Made by a program: the position numbers and the translations under genes. Positions 1 to 6,213 of a DNA stretch of 10,908 nt are shown piece by piece. The notes under the pieces are model-generated. The model made no database searches. It was not told where the DNA came from and worked only from the letters and a program-made list of their open reading frames with translations. This DNA comes from Candidatus Omnitrophota bacterium (GTDB lineage Bacteria; Omnitrophota; Gorgyraeia; JABMRN01): positions 1-10,908 of the forward strand of contig JAQVOV010000043.1 of assembly GCA_028702395.1 (NCBI GenBank), in the 5' to 3' direction. Position 1 is the first letter of the stretch. Each line of letters opens with the position of its first letter.

Positions 1-2
1 TT

Positions 3-2375
3 ACTAACCTAAGTCTTGAATATGATCCATCTTTCAGTACCACAAAAGAAGACACTTATCAAGCAATGTTCTATGGTTTAGGTTCTGATGGAACAGTTGG
101 TGCAAATAAGAACTCTATTAAGATCATTTCCGAAAAAACAAATAATTATACTCAAGGATATTTTGTCTATGATTCCAAGAAAGCAGGGGCAATAACTGTT
201 TCTCACTTGAGATTTGGAAAGAATATAATACAAAGTCCATATCTTATAAGTAATGCTGATTTTATAGCATGTCACAACCCTTCTTTTCTGGAAAAATATG
301 ATATGTTAAAAAATGCAAAACAAGGAGGAACTTTTCTTTTAACAAGTTTCCACTCAAAAGATGAGGTGTGGAACACTCTCCCTTATAGAGTTCAGAAACA
401 AATAATAGATAAAAAACTAAAATTCTATGTTATAGATGCAATAAAGATCGCAGAAGAAATTGGATTAGGCGCCAGGATCAATGTCATAATGCAGACAGCT
501 TTTTTCAAAATATCTAAAGTAATAGATCTTGATATAGCTATTACTTCCATTAAAGAAGCAATCAAAAAAACTTATGGTAAAAAAGGTGAAAAGATCGTTG
601 ATATGAACATGAAAGCAGTTGATCAGGCACTAGATAAAATAGAAGAAGTCAAAGTGCCTGCAAAGGTTTCAGCAAAAGACATCCAAATGCAGGTTGTTTC
701 TGATAATGCTCCTGCTTTTGTTAAAAATGTCACTGCAAAAATAATGATAGGAGAAGGGGATAAGATAAAAGTTTCCCAAATGCCTGATGATGGCACATGG
801 CCTACTGCAACTACACAGTATGAAAAAAGAAATATTGCTGTACATATTCCTGTGTGGAATCCACAAACATGTGTGCAGTGCGGTAAATGTACAATGGTTT
901 GTCCTCATGCTGTAATAAGAGCAAAACTTTATAAAGAAGAAGAACTTAAAAAAGCTCCAGCAACTTTCAAACATGCAACACCAAAAATAATTAAAGGAAG
1001 AGAAGGATATGTATATACTTTGCAAGTAGCACCAGAAGATTGTACAGGTTGCGGAGCATGTGTTGAATCATGTCCTATGAAAGCACAAAAAGCAATTGAA
1101 ATGCAGCCACAAGAACCATTGAGAAAACAGGAAGAAGAAAATCGTGAATTTTTCATGTCTTTACCTGAAACACCTGATAACATGTATAACAAAAGTGTTA
1201 TGAACGGAGTTCAGTTTGTCAGACCTTTGTTCGAGTTTTCAGGAGCATGTGCAGGTTGTGGAGAAACAGCATACGTTAAGCTTCTTACACAGCTTTTTGG
1301 AGATAGGCTTTTAATTGCTAATGCAACAGGATGTTCTTCGATATATGGAGGTAATTTGCCTACAACCCCATATGCGAAAAGACAAGATGGCAGAGGTCCT
1401 TCATGGAACAATTCTTTGTTTGAAGATAATGCAGAATTTGGATATGGAATGAGATTAGCGTCTGATAAATATGCTCAATATGCAAAAGAACTAACAGAAA
1501 AGATAATAGAAAAAGGTTCATGTGATAAGGCGCTGATAGAGCAGCTTAAACAAGCTAAATCTGCTGATCAATCTTCTCAGGAACTTATAGAAATTCAGCA
1601 TAAAAGAATAGATGCCATTAAGTCAATGCTTTCAAAATGTGATTGTGATGATTGCAAAGAGCTTTTAAGTGTTGTAGATTATCTTACCAATAGATCTATA
1701 TGGGCGGTTGGTGGAGATGGATGGGCATATGATATTGGTTATGGAGGATTAGATCATGTGTTAGCTTCTGGTAAAAACATCAATATACTGGTTTTAGATA
1801 CAGAAGTATATTCAAACACAGGTGGGCAGGCTTCAAAATCAACACCTATGGGAGCAGTTGCTCAGTTTGCTGCAAGTGGTAAGCCTACAGGTAAAAAAGA
1901 TCTTGGTCTTATTGCAATGAGTTATGGATATGTATATGTCGCAAAAGTAGCATTAGGGTCTGATCCTATGCAGGTTGTAAAAGCTTTTAACGAAGCAGAG
2001 GCGTATAACGGACCTTCGCTTATAATAGCATATGCACATTGTATTGCTCATGGAATAAACATGACAAAAGGTTTGGATGAACAGAAAAACGCAGTTAATA
2101 GCGGGCATTGGCCATTGTATAGATTTAATCCTGAAAACTGTTTGAAAGGGAAAAATCCTCTTACAATGGATAGCAAAGCACCTTCTATGAGTTTAGCTGA
2201 CTATATTTATAATGAAAATAGATACAAGGTGTTGCAGAAATCCAATCCTGAACTTGCAAAAAAGTATCTGGATGTTGCACAGAAAAAAGTGGAAGATCAA
2301 TACTTGTTTTATAAATATATGGCTGAAAGAGAAATAAAATCATGTGATGTTGAAAAAGCAGGTACTGATAAATAG
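3..2375 (+). CDS. nifJ: Pyruvate:ferredoxin (flavodoxin) oxidoreductase, C-terminal ~790 residues (5' end outside window)
   Basis: This enzyme oxidatively decarboxylates pyruvate with CoA to acetyl-CoA and CO2, passing electrons to ferredoxin in the cytoplasm of anaerobes. The frame is open from base 3, and its first residues already match the family's core (AMFYGLGSDGTVGANKNS at 63-116), so the ATG at 66 is internal and the true start lies upstream. Single-chain PFORs are near 1,170-1,200 residues, so about 400 N-terminal residues are missing. Counting from base 3, a two-cluster ferredoxin domain has CVQCGKCTMVCP from residue 290 and CTGCGACVESCP from 347. The TPP domain follows, with CAGCGE (about 416), GDGWAYDIGYGG (Asp about 572) and EVYSNTGGQ. 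A later Cys in AYAHCIAHG fits the fourth ligand of the proximal cluster. No truncation or frameshift is seen inside the window. A terminator lies 22 bp after the stop. Family assignment is very secure; only the choice between the nifJ and por names is open. Confidence 0.97.
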   Translation, partial: TNLSLEYDPSFSTTKEDTYQAMFYGLGSDGTVGANKNSIKIISEKTNNYTQGYFVYDSKKAGAITVSHLRFGKNIIQSPYLISNADFIACHNPSFLEKYDMLKNAKQGGTFLLTSFHSKDEVWNTLPYRVQKQIIDKKLKFYVIDAIKIAEEIGLGARINVIMQTAFFKISKVIDLDIAITSIKEAIKKTYGKKGEKIVDMNMKAVDQALDKIEEVKVPAKVSAKDIQMQVVSDNAPAFVKNVTAKIMIGEGDKIKVSQMPDDGTWPTATTQYEKRNIAVHIPVWNPQTCVQCGKCTMVCPHAVIRAKLYKEEELKKAPATFKHATPKIIKGREGYVYTLQVAPEDCTGCGACVESCPMKAQKAIEMQPQEPLRKQEEENREFFMSLPETPDNMYNKSVMNGVQFVRPLFEFSGACAGCGETAYVKLLTQLFGDRLLIANATGCSSIYGGNLPTTPYAKRQDGRGPSWNNSLFEDNAEFGYGMRLASDKYAQYAKELTEKIIEKGSCDKALIEQLKQAKSADQSSQELIEIQHKRIDAIKSMLSKCDCDDCKELLSVVDYLTNRSIWAVGGDGWAYDIGYGGLDHVLASGKNINILVLDTEVYSNTGGQASKSTPMGAVAQFAASGKPTGKKDLGLIAMSYGYVYVAKVALGSDPMQVVKAFNEAEAYNGPSLIIAYAHCIAHGINMTKGLDEQKNAVNSGHWPLYRFNPENCLKGKNPLTMDSKAPSMSLADYIYNENRYKVLQKSNPELAKKYLDVAQKKVEDQYLFYKYMAEREIKSCDVEKAGTDK

Positions 2376-2397
2376 GAGCATTTAAGACAAAAAAGAT

Positions 2398-2436
2398 AAA
2401 AGGGATAACCTCGTAATGGTTGTCCCTTTTGTTTTC
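2398..2436 (+). terminator. Rho-independent terminator of the PFOR gene
   Basis: The arms 2398-2410 (AAAAGGGATAACC) and 2418-2430 (GGTTGTCCCTTTT) pair over 13 bp with one U-G wobble around a 7-nt loop. The 3' arm ends in TTTT and continues GTTTTC, giving an interrupted U tract. The hairpin starts 22 bp after the PFOR stop, where a terminator is expected. A-rich sequence before the stem makes weak bidirectional activity possible. Confidence 0.75.
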
Positions 2437-2672
2437 AGTTATGAGGGCTTAGTTATTAGTGTGTGTTATTTGTGTGTGTGAAGGAAGGTCCTGAAACATT
2501 GTGTCATGAGTATTGTGTAGTGAGCCTGCTGTGGAAACCTAAACACATACAGTAAGACACGATATGCGAGCTAGTTGAAGGTTAATAGGATCTTTGAATT
2601 CTAGAATTCCACAGCTAACGCGAGGCCCGCAGCTCGTAGCTCGTGGCACGGTTACTCATTTCGTTAAAGGTA
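2437..2672. other. Gene-free region with degenerate repeated words
   Basis: No credible ORF or RNA gene was found here. The DNA is made of reiterated degenerate words. Around 2462-2540 there are GT-rich units (GTGTCATGAG, ATTGTGTAGTGAG) ending in CTGCTGTGG, with partial complements such as ACACATACAG and AAGACACGATA just downstream. GAATTCTAGAATTC (2596-2609) is a perfect 14-bp palindrome that runs into TAGAATTCCACAGC (2602-2615). That 14-bp sequence recurs exactly at 3852-3865. A GC-rich block at 2631-2648 (AGCTCGTAGC then TCGTGGC) resembles the reverse complement of 5899-5916. GGAAGGTCCTGAAA, starting about 2483, resembles the GGAACGTCCTGAATGAG word of the composite repeats further on. Confidence 0.55.
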
Positions 2673-2701
2673 TTGTACAAAAAAGAAAGCTTTGATATAA
2701 T
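2673..2701 (+). promoter_or_regulatory. Sigma70-like promoter, possibly giving a leaderless mRNA
   Basis: TTGTAC (2673-2678) and a perfect TATAAT (2696-2701) are separated by 17 bp. Only TTG of the -35 box matches consensus well. The expected transcription start, 6-7 nt after the -10 box, falls on about 2707-2709, which coincides with the ATG at 2708. No Shine-Dalgarno sequence lies between the box and the ATG, so the transcript may begin at the start codon itself. Confidence 0.6.
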
Positions 2702-2707
2702 AACAAA

Positions 2708-3046
2708 ATGAGAAAAGAAGTATTTGCATTTATTATTCTTACAGTTTTATGTTCCTGCCTTTTGAATAACATATCATTTGGAGATATACTTGGCACAAAA
2801 GAGGATAAACATTTTGTTCAAATAAATGGAACAGTATCTGTGTCTTTTTTAGGTATTGAGCAGGGAGCTTCTTATGTTATTGAAGCAAATGATGGGAAAA
2901 CATATAAACCTGAGGATCTTGCACAAGCATATAGAAGGGATGGTCTTAAAGTTTACGCCGAAGGCTGGGTGCCTAAACGTATTCTTCCTTTTGAAAGTGC
3001 ACAGATTCCGTTGAGTGTTACGAAGATAGAGAGAGTTAAGGAGTAG
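2708..3046 (+). CDS. Small exported hypothetical protein, possible lipoprotein (112 aa)
   Basis: I do not recognise the family. Residues 1-24 form a signal sequence: basic MRKE, then a hydrophobic core (VFAFIILTVLCSCLL). Cys17, preceded by L-C-S, makes a non-canonical lipobox, so either lipidation or signal peptidase I cleavage after the FG at about 24-25 is possible. The mature part (about 85 residues) looks like a small all-beta domain. It has alternating hydrophobic segments (FVQINGTVSVSFLG, SYVIEANDGKTYKP, DGLKVYAEGWV) and a final PLSVTKIERV strand, which is suggestive of an OB-like barrel, but this is inference. The ATG has no Shine-Dalgarno and sits 7 nt after a TATAAT box. Cyclophilin follows 119 bp downstream on the same strand, with a composite repeat between them, so the two may be co-transcribed. 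Confidence 0.75.
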   Translation: MRKEVFAFIILTVLCSCLLNNISFGDILGTKEDKHFVQINGTVSVSFLGIEQGASYVIEANDGKTYKPEDLAQAYRRDGLKVYAEGWVPKRILPFESAQIPLSVTKIERVKE

Positions 3047-3065
3047 AGAAGGCTTAAAGGCAAAA

Positions 3066-3141
3066 GGAAAAAGTAAAAAGGTAAAAGTTTGGAACGTCCT
3101 GAATGAGGTTTTCGTAGGGGCGTATTGCAATACGCCCCTAC
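3066..3141. repeat. Composite intergenic repeat, copy 1, ending in a 28-bp perfect palindrome
   Basis: The element has three parts in order. First is an A-rich word at 3066-3089, identical over 24 bp to 4780-4803. Second is a linker word GGAACGTCCTGAATGAG (3091-3107), near-identical to 4812-4828 and related to 5882-5899 and 5919-5935. Third is a perfect 28-bp palindrome at 3114-3141, with outer arms GTAGGGGC and GCCCCTAC and core GTATTGCAATAC. It lies between the small exported protein and the cyclophilin, ending 24 bp before the latter's ATG. No U tract follows, so it is not an obvious terminator. Confidence 0.85.
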
Positions 3142-3165
3142 AAAAGCAAGGAGTTAAAACTCTAA

Positions 3166-3792
3166 ATGAAAAAAACAATTAACATAATATTGATAATAGC
3201 ATGTTGCATCAGCTTATCAGCATGTAAGACAGCGGATAATATTAAAAAAGATCAAGAGGGAGTTGTTTCTCTTGAAACTAAGGTCAATGATCAAAAAGAA
3301 CAGGAGAAAAAAATGGGTAAAATAGTTGTTTTTGAAACTAATCAGGGCAATATCGAATTTGAATTATTTACAGATATAGCACCAAAAACATGCGAGAATT
3401 TTGAAGGTTTAATCAAACAGGGGTACTATGACGGAATAGTATTTCACAGAGTCATAAAAGATTTTATGATCCAAGGCGGTGATCCTACAGCAACAGGAGC
3501 AGGCGGGGACAGTCTTTGGGGAGAGCCTTTTGAAGATGAGCTTTGTGAAGATGTGGAGTTTGACGAACCAGGTATTCTTGCTATGGCAAATGCAGGTCCA
3601 AACACTAATGGCAGTCAATTCTTTATTACTACAGTTGAAACACCATGGCTTAATATGAAACACACAATTTTTGGTAAAGTTGTTTCTGGCTATGATGTTG
3701 TGGAAAAAATAGAAAATGTCGAGACAGGTATGTCCGATAAACCTATAGAAGAACAGGTTATTGAGAAAGCGTATATTAAAGCGGGTAAATAG
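3166..3792 (+). CDS. Cyclophilin-type peptidyl-prolyl cis-trans isomerase, lipoprotein form
   Basis: It catalyses cis-trans isomerisation of prolyl peptide bonds. The N-terminus is a lipoprotein signal: MKK, a hydrophobic stretch, and lipobox LSAC with Cys20 as the lipidated residue, so the product should be membrane-anchored outside the cytoplasm. Residues 21-49 form a charged linker. The cyclophilin domain spans about 51-206. It keeps FHRVIKDFMIQGGD (Arg95, Phe100, Gln103), MANAGPNTNGSQFFIT (Phe152/153), Trp161 and His166, which correspond to the classical active-site and proline-pocket residues, so it should be active. AAGGAG at 3148-3153 is the ribosome site, with a rather long 12-nt spacing. 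A second well-spaced site precedes Met50 (see 3302-3315). Domain identity is firm; the exact gene symbol (ppiA or ppiB type) is left open. Confidence 0.95.
   Translation: MKKTINIILIIACCISLSACKTADNIKKDQEGVVSLETKVNDQKEQEKKMGKIVVFETNQGNIEFELFTDIAPKTCENFEGLIKQGYYDGIVFHRVIKDFMIQGGDPTATGAGGDSLWGEPFEDELCEDVEFDEPGILAMANAGPNTNGSQFFITTVETPWLNMKHTIFGKVVSGYDVVEKIENVETGMSDKPIEEQVIEKAYIKAGK
3302..3315 (+). promoter_or_regulatory. Possible internal translation start of the cyclophilin
   Basis: AGGAG (3302-3306) is followed after 6 nt by an in-frame ATG (3313-3315). That ATG encodes Met50, exactly where the cyclophilin domain begins (MGKIVVFETNQG). Initiation here would give a 159-residue cytosolic cyclophilin without the lipoprotein signal. 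The spacing is better than at the upstream start. The Shine-Dalgarno match could be chance, because it also encodes Gln-Glu in a charged linker. Confidence 0.4.
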
Positions 3793-3796
3793 AGTT

Positions 3797-3904
3797 ATTG
3801 CGTCATGGGTAATGTGTCATGAGTACTGTGTTATTTGAGGAAACTAAAATTTAGAATTCCACAGCAGACACATGACTCACGACCCTAAGACACAATACAC
3901 ATAG
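3797..3904. repeat. Imperfect inverted repeat of GTGTCATGAGT-type words
   Basis: The left half (about 3797-3836) reads ATTGCGTCATGGG, AATGTGTCATGAG, TACTGTGTT. The right half (3860-3900), reverse-complemented, reads ATTGTGTCTTAGGG, TCGTGAGTCATGTGT, CTGCTGTGG, so degenerate versions of one word face each other. TAGAATTCCACAGC at 3852-3865 is an exact 14-bp copy of 2602-2615. The right half ends directly before the prmA ribosome site. The pairing is imperfect, so the exact limits are uncertain. Confidence 0.5.
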
Positions 3905-3910
3905 ACAAGG

Positions 3911-4798
3911 ATGCAAGTGACATATAAACTTTCTCTGCTATACAACGTATACGATCAAGTTATGACAGAAATATTGTTTTGTTTCCTACAAAACACAGGA
4001 ATAGACTTGACCAATATTATTGAACAAAGATCTGGAGATGCTTCAGGTCTTTGTTTTTTTTGTGAGGATAAAGATGCTGTGAATAATATCTTAAAAGAAA
4101 TAAATAAAAAGAACTTAAAAGATGTTAAAGTTAAGATCGAACAGATACAGAAAAAAGATTGGCAGGAAAAATGGAAAGAAAACCTTGAAGCTTTTAAAAT
4201 AACAAAAAAACTTAGGGTCATACCGTTTTGGCATCTATATAAATATAAGATCAACAAAGCAGAGGATATAATAATTGATACTACAAGTTCTTTTGGTATG
4301 GGCACACATCCAACAACACAGCTTATGTCTGAATTCATAGAAGAACTTAAAGGACAATATGAAGATGTTTTTGATATAGGTACAGGCACTGGTATGTTGG
4401 CTATTATTGCTAAAAAATATGGGGCAAAAAAGTGTTGGGCAATAGACATTGATAAAAAGTCTGTATTAATAGCGAAAAAAAACATGCAGATCAATGCGTG
4501 TAAATCAGAACTTTTGAAATGCTGTTCATTTGAGAACTTTAATAAAAAGGATCAATTTGATCTTGTAATAGCAAATATTTTGACAAAAGATCTTTTGAAT
4601 TTACGGGATAAACTGATAGAGTATGTCAAATCAAAAAAATATTTAGTGCTTTCAGGGATACATGATGATAATTATGATGAGTTAAGAAAATATTTTGATG
4701 GGGAAGAAATAACTCATATTAAGACTAAAAAAAAGAATAACTGGTGTGCGGTGTTATACAGAGTTGATAGCGTTTTTAAGGAAAAAGTAAAAAGGTAA
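3911..4798 (+). CDS. prmA: Ribosomal protein L11 methyltransferase PrmA
   Basis: It is an S-adenosylmethionine-dependent methyltransferase that trimethylates ribosomal protein L11 in the cytoplasm. The 295 residues match the family length (about 290-300). An N-terminal substrate-recognition region comes first, then the linker signature SFGMGTHPTT (residues 127-136, usually AFGTGTHPTT). The SAM motif I VFDIGTGTGMLAI follows (glycines from 157), then the acidic WAIDID strand end and the catalytic-loop motif ANIL (221-224). The ATG at 3911 abuts AAGG with no spacing. An in-frame GTG at 3917 has AAGGA 5 nt upstream and may be the true start. The family core ends near WCAVLYRV; the last ten residues (DSVFKEKVKR) are an extension whose final codons and stop fall inside a fold-back repeat. 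Assignment is secure. Confidence 0.94.
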   Translation: MQVTYKLSLLYNVYDQVMTEILFCFLQNTGIDLTNIIEQRSGDASGLCFFCEDKDAVNNILKEINKKNLKDVKVKIEQIQKKDWQEKWKENLEAFKITKKLRVIPFWHLYKYKINKAEDIIIDTTSSFGMGTHPTTQLMSEFIEELKGQYEDVFDIGTGTGMLAIIAKKYGAKKCWAIDIDKKSVLIAKKNMQINACKSELLKCCSFENFNKKDQFDLVIANILTKDLLNLRDKLIEYVKSKKYLVLSGIHDDNYDELRKYFDGEEITHIKTKKKNNWCAVLYRVDSVFKEKVKR

Positions 4799-4929
4799 AA
4801 GTTAAAAGTGTGGAACGTTCTGAACGAAGTTTTCGTAGGGGCGTATTGCAATACGCCCCTACGAAGAAACAAGAAAAGATTGAACAATGGAAATAGATTT
4901 TTTACTTTTTACTTTTACCTTTTTACTTT
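4784..4929. repeat. 146-bp fold-back element overlapping the prmA stop codon
   Basis: The terminal arms 4784-4808 (AAAGTAAAAAGGTAAAAG...) and 4905-4929 are complementary at 24 of 25 positions. The interior holds the GGAACGTTCTGAACGAAG word and a perfect 30-bp palindrome. The left part (4780-4803) is an exact copy of 3066-3089. It supplies the last prmA codons and the TAA stop, and the right arm ends 20 bp before the ATG of the CDF exporter. No transposase is encoded; it resembles a MITE-like or REP-like non-autonomous element. Confidence 0.85.
4834..4863. repeat. GTAGGGGC-family perfect palindrome, copy 2 (30 bp)
   Basis: This is the same 28-bp palindrome as at 3114-3141 (4835-4862), here extended by one C:G pair on each side. 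It sits near the centre of the fold-back element. No U tract follows on either strand. Confidence 0.9.
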
Positions 4930-4949
4930 AATGTGTTATAAAGGAAAAT

Positions 4950-5840
4950 ATGCACGAACATCCAATAAATAATTATAAGGGACAACTTAAACATATAACC
5001 TGGATAGGGGTTATTGTAAACGTTTTTCTTTCTTCACTTAAAATAACTGTGGGAATATTAGGGAATAGTCATGCTGTTTTTGCTGATGGAGTGCATTCCT
5101 TATCAGACTTAGCTACAGATTTTACTGTTTTGGTAGGTGTTGATGTTTGGATGAAAAAGCCGGATGAAGAACACCCCTATGGGCATGGACTAATAGAAAA
5201 TTTTATTACATTAATAGTTGGTATTGTTTTATTTTTTATTGGGGTGTTAATTGGCTATAGAGCTATTATTTCTTTAAAAGATATGGCATATCATCATCCT
5301 GAATGGGTAGCTTTTTGGGCGGCCTTTTTATCAATAGTATTCAAAGAAATACTTTACCGTAAGACCATGATCGTTGCAAAAAGAATAAAATCCTCAGCTT
5401 TAGCTGCAAATGCGTGGCACCATAGAACAGATGCTTTAAGTTCCATTCCGGTTGTTATTGCAGTTTGCATTGCTATTGTTAAACCAGGATGGGGTTTTAT
5501 AGATGATATTGGCGCAGTAATTGTATCTGTGTTTATCATATATGCAGGATCATCTATTATAAAAGGACCACTCGATGTTTTTATCGGCAGAGGATGTGAA
5601 GAAAAAACAAAACAGAATCTCTATGATATAGCACTTTCTGTAAAAGGAGTAAGAAGTGCACATAAACTTAGAACACGTATAATGGGGACACATGTTTTAG
5701 CAGATTTGCATATACTTGTTGATCCAAATATTTCAGTAAAACAAGGGCACGATATTTCTGAAGAAGTAAAAAAGGAGCTAGTTAAGAAAATCGATGATCT
5801 TGTAGATGTTATAGTTCATATAGAGCCGTATGAGGATTGA
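4950..5840 (+). CDS. Cation diffusion facilitator (CDF) family divalent metal exporter
   Basis: It is an inner-membrane antiporter exporting divalent metal (Zn2+, Fe2+, Mn2+ or similar) in exchange for protons. The 296 residues show six membrane segments (about 14-36, 42-64, 84-106, 117-135, 151-177, 182-204) followed by a cytoplasmic ferredoxin-like domain. Transport-site residues are visible as His49xxxAsp53 in ADGVHSLSD (TM2) and His157xxxAsp161 in WHHRTDA (TM5). The loop motif HPYGHG (75-80) is typical. The C-terminal domain keeps His238, His254, His267 and His290 in the usual pattern (HILVD, VIVHIEP). HxxxD in both TM2 and TM5 fits zinc-type CDFs better than DxxxD manganese types, but the substrate is inference. 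AAGGA lies 4 nt before the ATG. It is flanked by repeats on both sides. Confidence 0.93.
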   Translation: MHEHPINNYKGQLKHITWIGVIVNVFLSSLKITVGILGNSHAVFADGVHSLSDLATDFTVLVGVDVWMKKPDEEHPYGHGLIENFITLIVGIVLFFIGVLIGYRAIISLKDMAYHHPEWVAFWAAFLSIVFKEILYRKTMIVAKRIKSSALAANAWHHRTDALSSIPVVIAVCIAIVKPGWGFIDDIGAVIVSVFIIYAGSSIIKGPLDVFIGRGCEEKTKQNLYDIALSVKGVRSAHKLRTRIMGTHVLADLHILVDPNISVKQGHDISEEVKKELVKKIDDLVDVIVHIEPYED

Positions 5841-5842
5841 CA

Positions 5843-5942
5843 GGAAAAAGATAAAAGACAAAAGATAAAAGATAAAAGGATGGAACGTCCTAAATTGAGC
5901 CACGCGCTACGAGCTCTTGGAATGTCTTGAATGAGTTTTTTT
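5843..5942. repeat. Composite intergenic repeat, copy 3, with duplicated linker word
   Basis: It begins with an A-rich word of AAAAGATAAAAG units (about 5844-5879). The linker word then occurs twice: GGAACGTCCTAAATTGAG (5882-5899) and GGAATGTCTTGAATGAG (5919-5935). Between them is GCCACGCGCTACGAGCTC (5899-5916), which resembles the reverse complement of the block at 2631-2648. A T-tract leads into the hairpin at 5943. The order of parts matches the repeats at 3066 and 4780, so this looks like a third copy split by a small insertion. Confidence 0.7.
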
Positions 5943-5998
5943 TAGGGGCGTATTGCCTGCCGGTCGGGCAGGCGGGCAATACGCCCCTACTGTTTTAT
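5943..5998 (+). terminator. GTAGGGGC-family hairpin with nested hairpin, possible terminator of the CDF gene
   Basis: The arms 5943-5956 (TAGGGGCGTATTGC) and 5976-5989 are perfectly complementary over 14 bp. Compared with copies 1 and 2, the palindrome centre carries extra sequence containing its own hairpin, GCCTGCC (5955-5961) with GGCAGGC (5967-5973). TGTTTTATT follows at 5991, so unlike the other copies this one could end transcription of the CDF gene. It lies about 100 bp after the CDF stop. Confidence 0.55.
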
Positions 5999-6015
5999 TA
6001 TCCAACCAAATTATA

Positions 6016-6043
6016 TTGCAAAATCCTCAAAAAAATATATAAT
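6016..6043 (+). promoter_or_regulatory. Sigma70-like promoter for the GH94 gene
   Basis: TTGCAA (6016-6021) and TATAAT (6038-6043) are 16 bp apart: four of six and six of six consensus matches. The predicted start near 6050 would give a leader of about 175 nt that contains the entire fold-back element at 6064-6206. The surrounding AT-rich sequence raises the chance of a fortuitous -10 match. Confidence 0.55.
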
Positions 6044-6063
6044 AACTGTTGAGTTCATAGGGG

Positions 6064-6206
6064 TTAGTGACTAGTAACCAGAAACTAGTGACTAGAATAA
6101 ATTGATTTAAAGAAAAATATTTAATGATAAAAATCTGAATTAATGGCATTACAAAAAAATACCTGTTAACAATCCTAGTCACTAGTTACTAATCACTAGT
6201 CACTAA
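6064..6206. repeat. 143-bp fold-back element (32-bp terminal inverted repeats) in the GH94 leader
   Basis: The arms 6064-6095 and 6175-6206 are complementary at 28 of 32 positions. Each is itself built from iterated TTAGTGACTAGT / ACTAGTGACTAG words. The 79-bp interior is AT-rich and non-coding. Length and position resemble the 4784-4929 element: 143 versus 146 bp, with the right arm ending 20 bp before the next start codon. As RNA it would form a long stem ending 7 nt before the AAGGAGA ribosome site. Confidence 0.85.
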
Positions 6207-6213
6207 ATATTTT

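Noticed and set aside
66..68. ATG at 66 as the start of the PFOR gene
   Set aside because: The frame is open from base 3, and the residues just before and after this ATG match the interior of PFOR; the gene starts outside the window.
2610..2660. GC-rich block that might be a tRNA or small RNA
   Set aside because: No tRNA-like cloverleaf, T-loop (GTTCRA) or acceptor pairing can be formed; it matches a repeated word found inverted at 5899-5916.
3114..3141. Palindrome as a rho-independent terminator of the small exported protein gene
   Set aside because: It is followed by AAAAGCAAGG, with no U tract on either strand.
3955..4494. Minus-strand ORF of 179 codons, and other antisense ORFs throughout
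   Set aside because: They lie wholly opposite well-identified genes, are rich in Cys/Ser/Phe/Ile, and show no family motif; they are shadows of AT-rich coding DNA.
3066..6206. CRISPR array
   Set aside because: Repeats are few, palindromic or inverted, irregularly spaced and separated by genes; there are no direct repeats with spacers and no cas genes.
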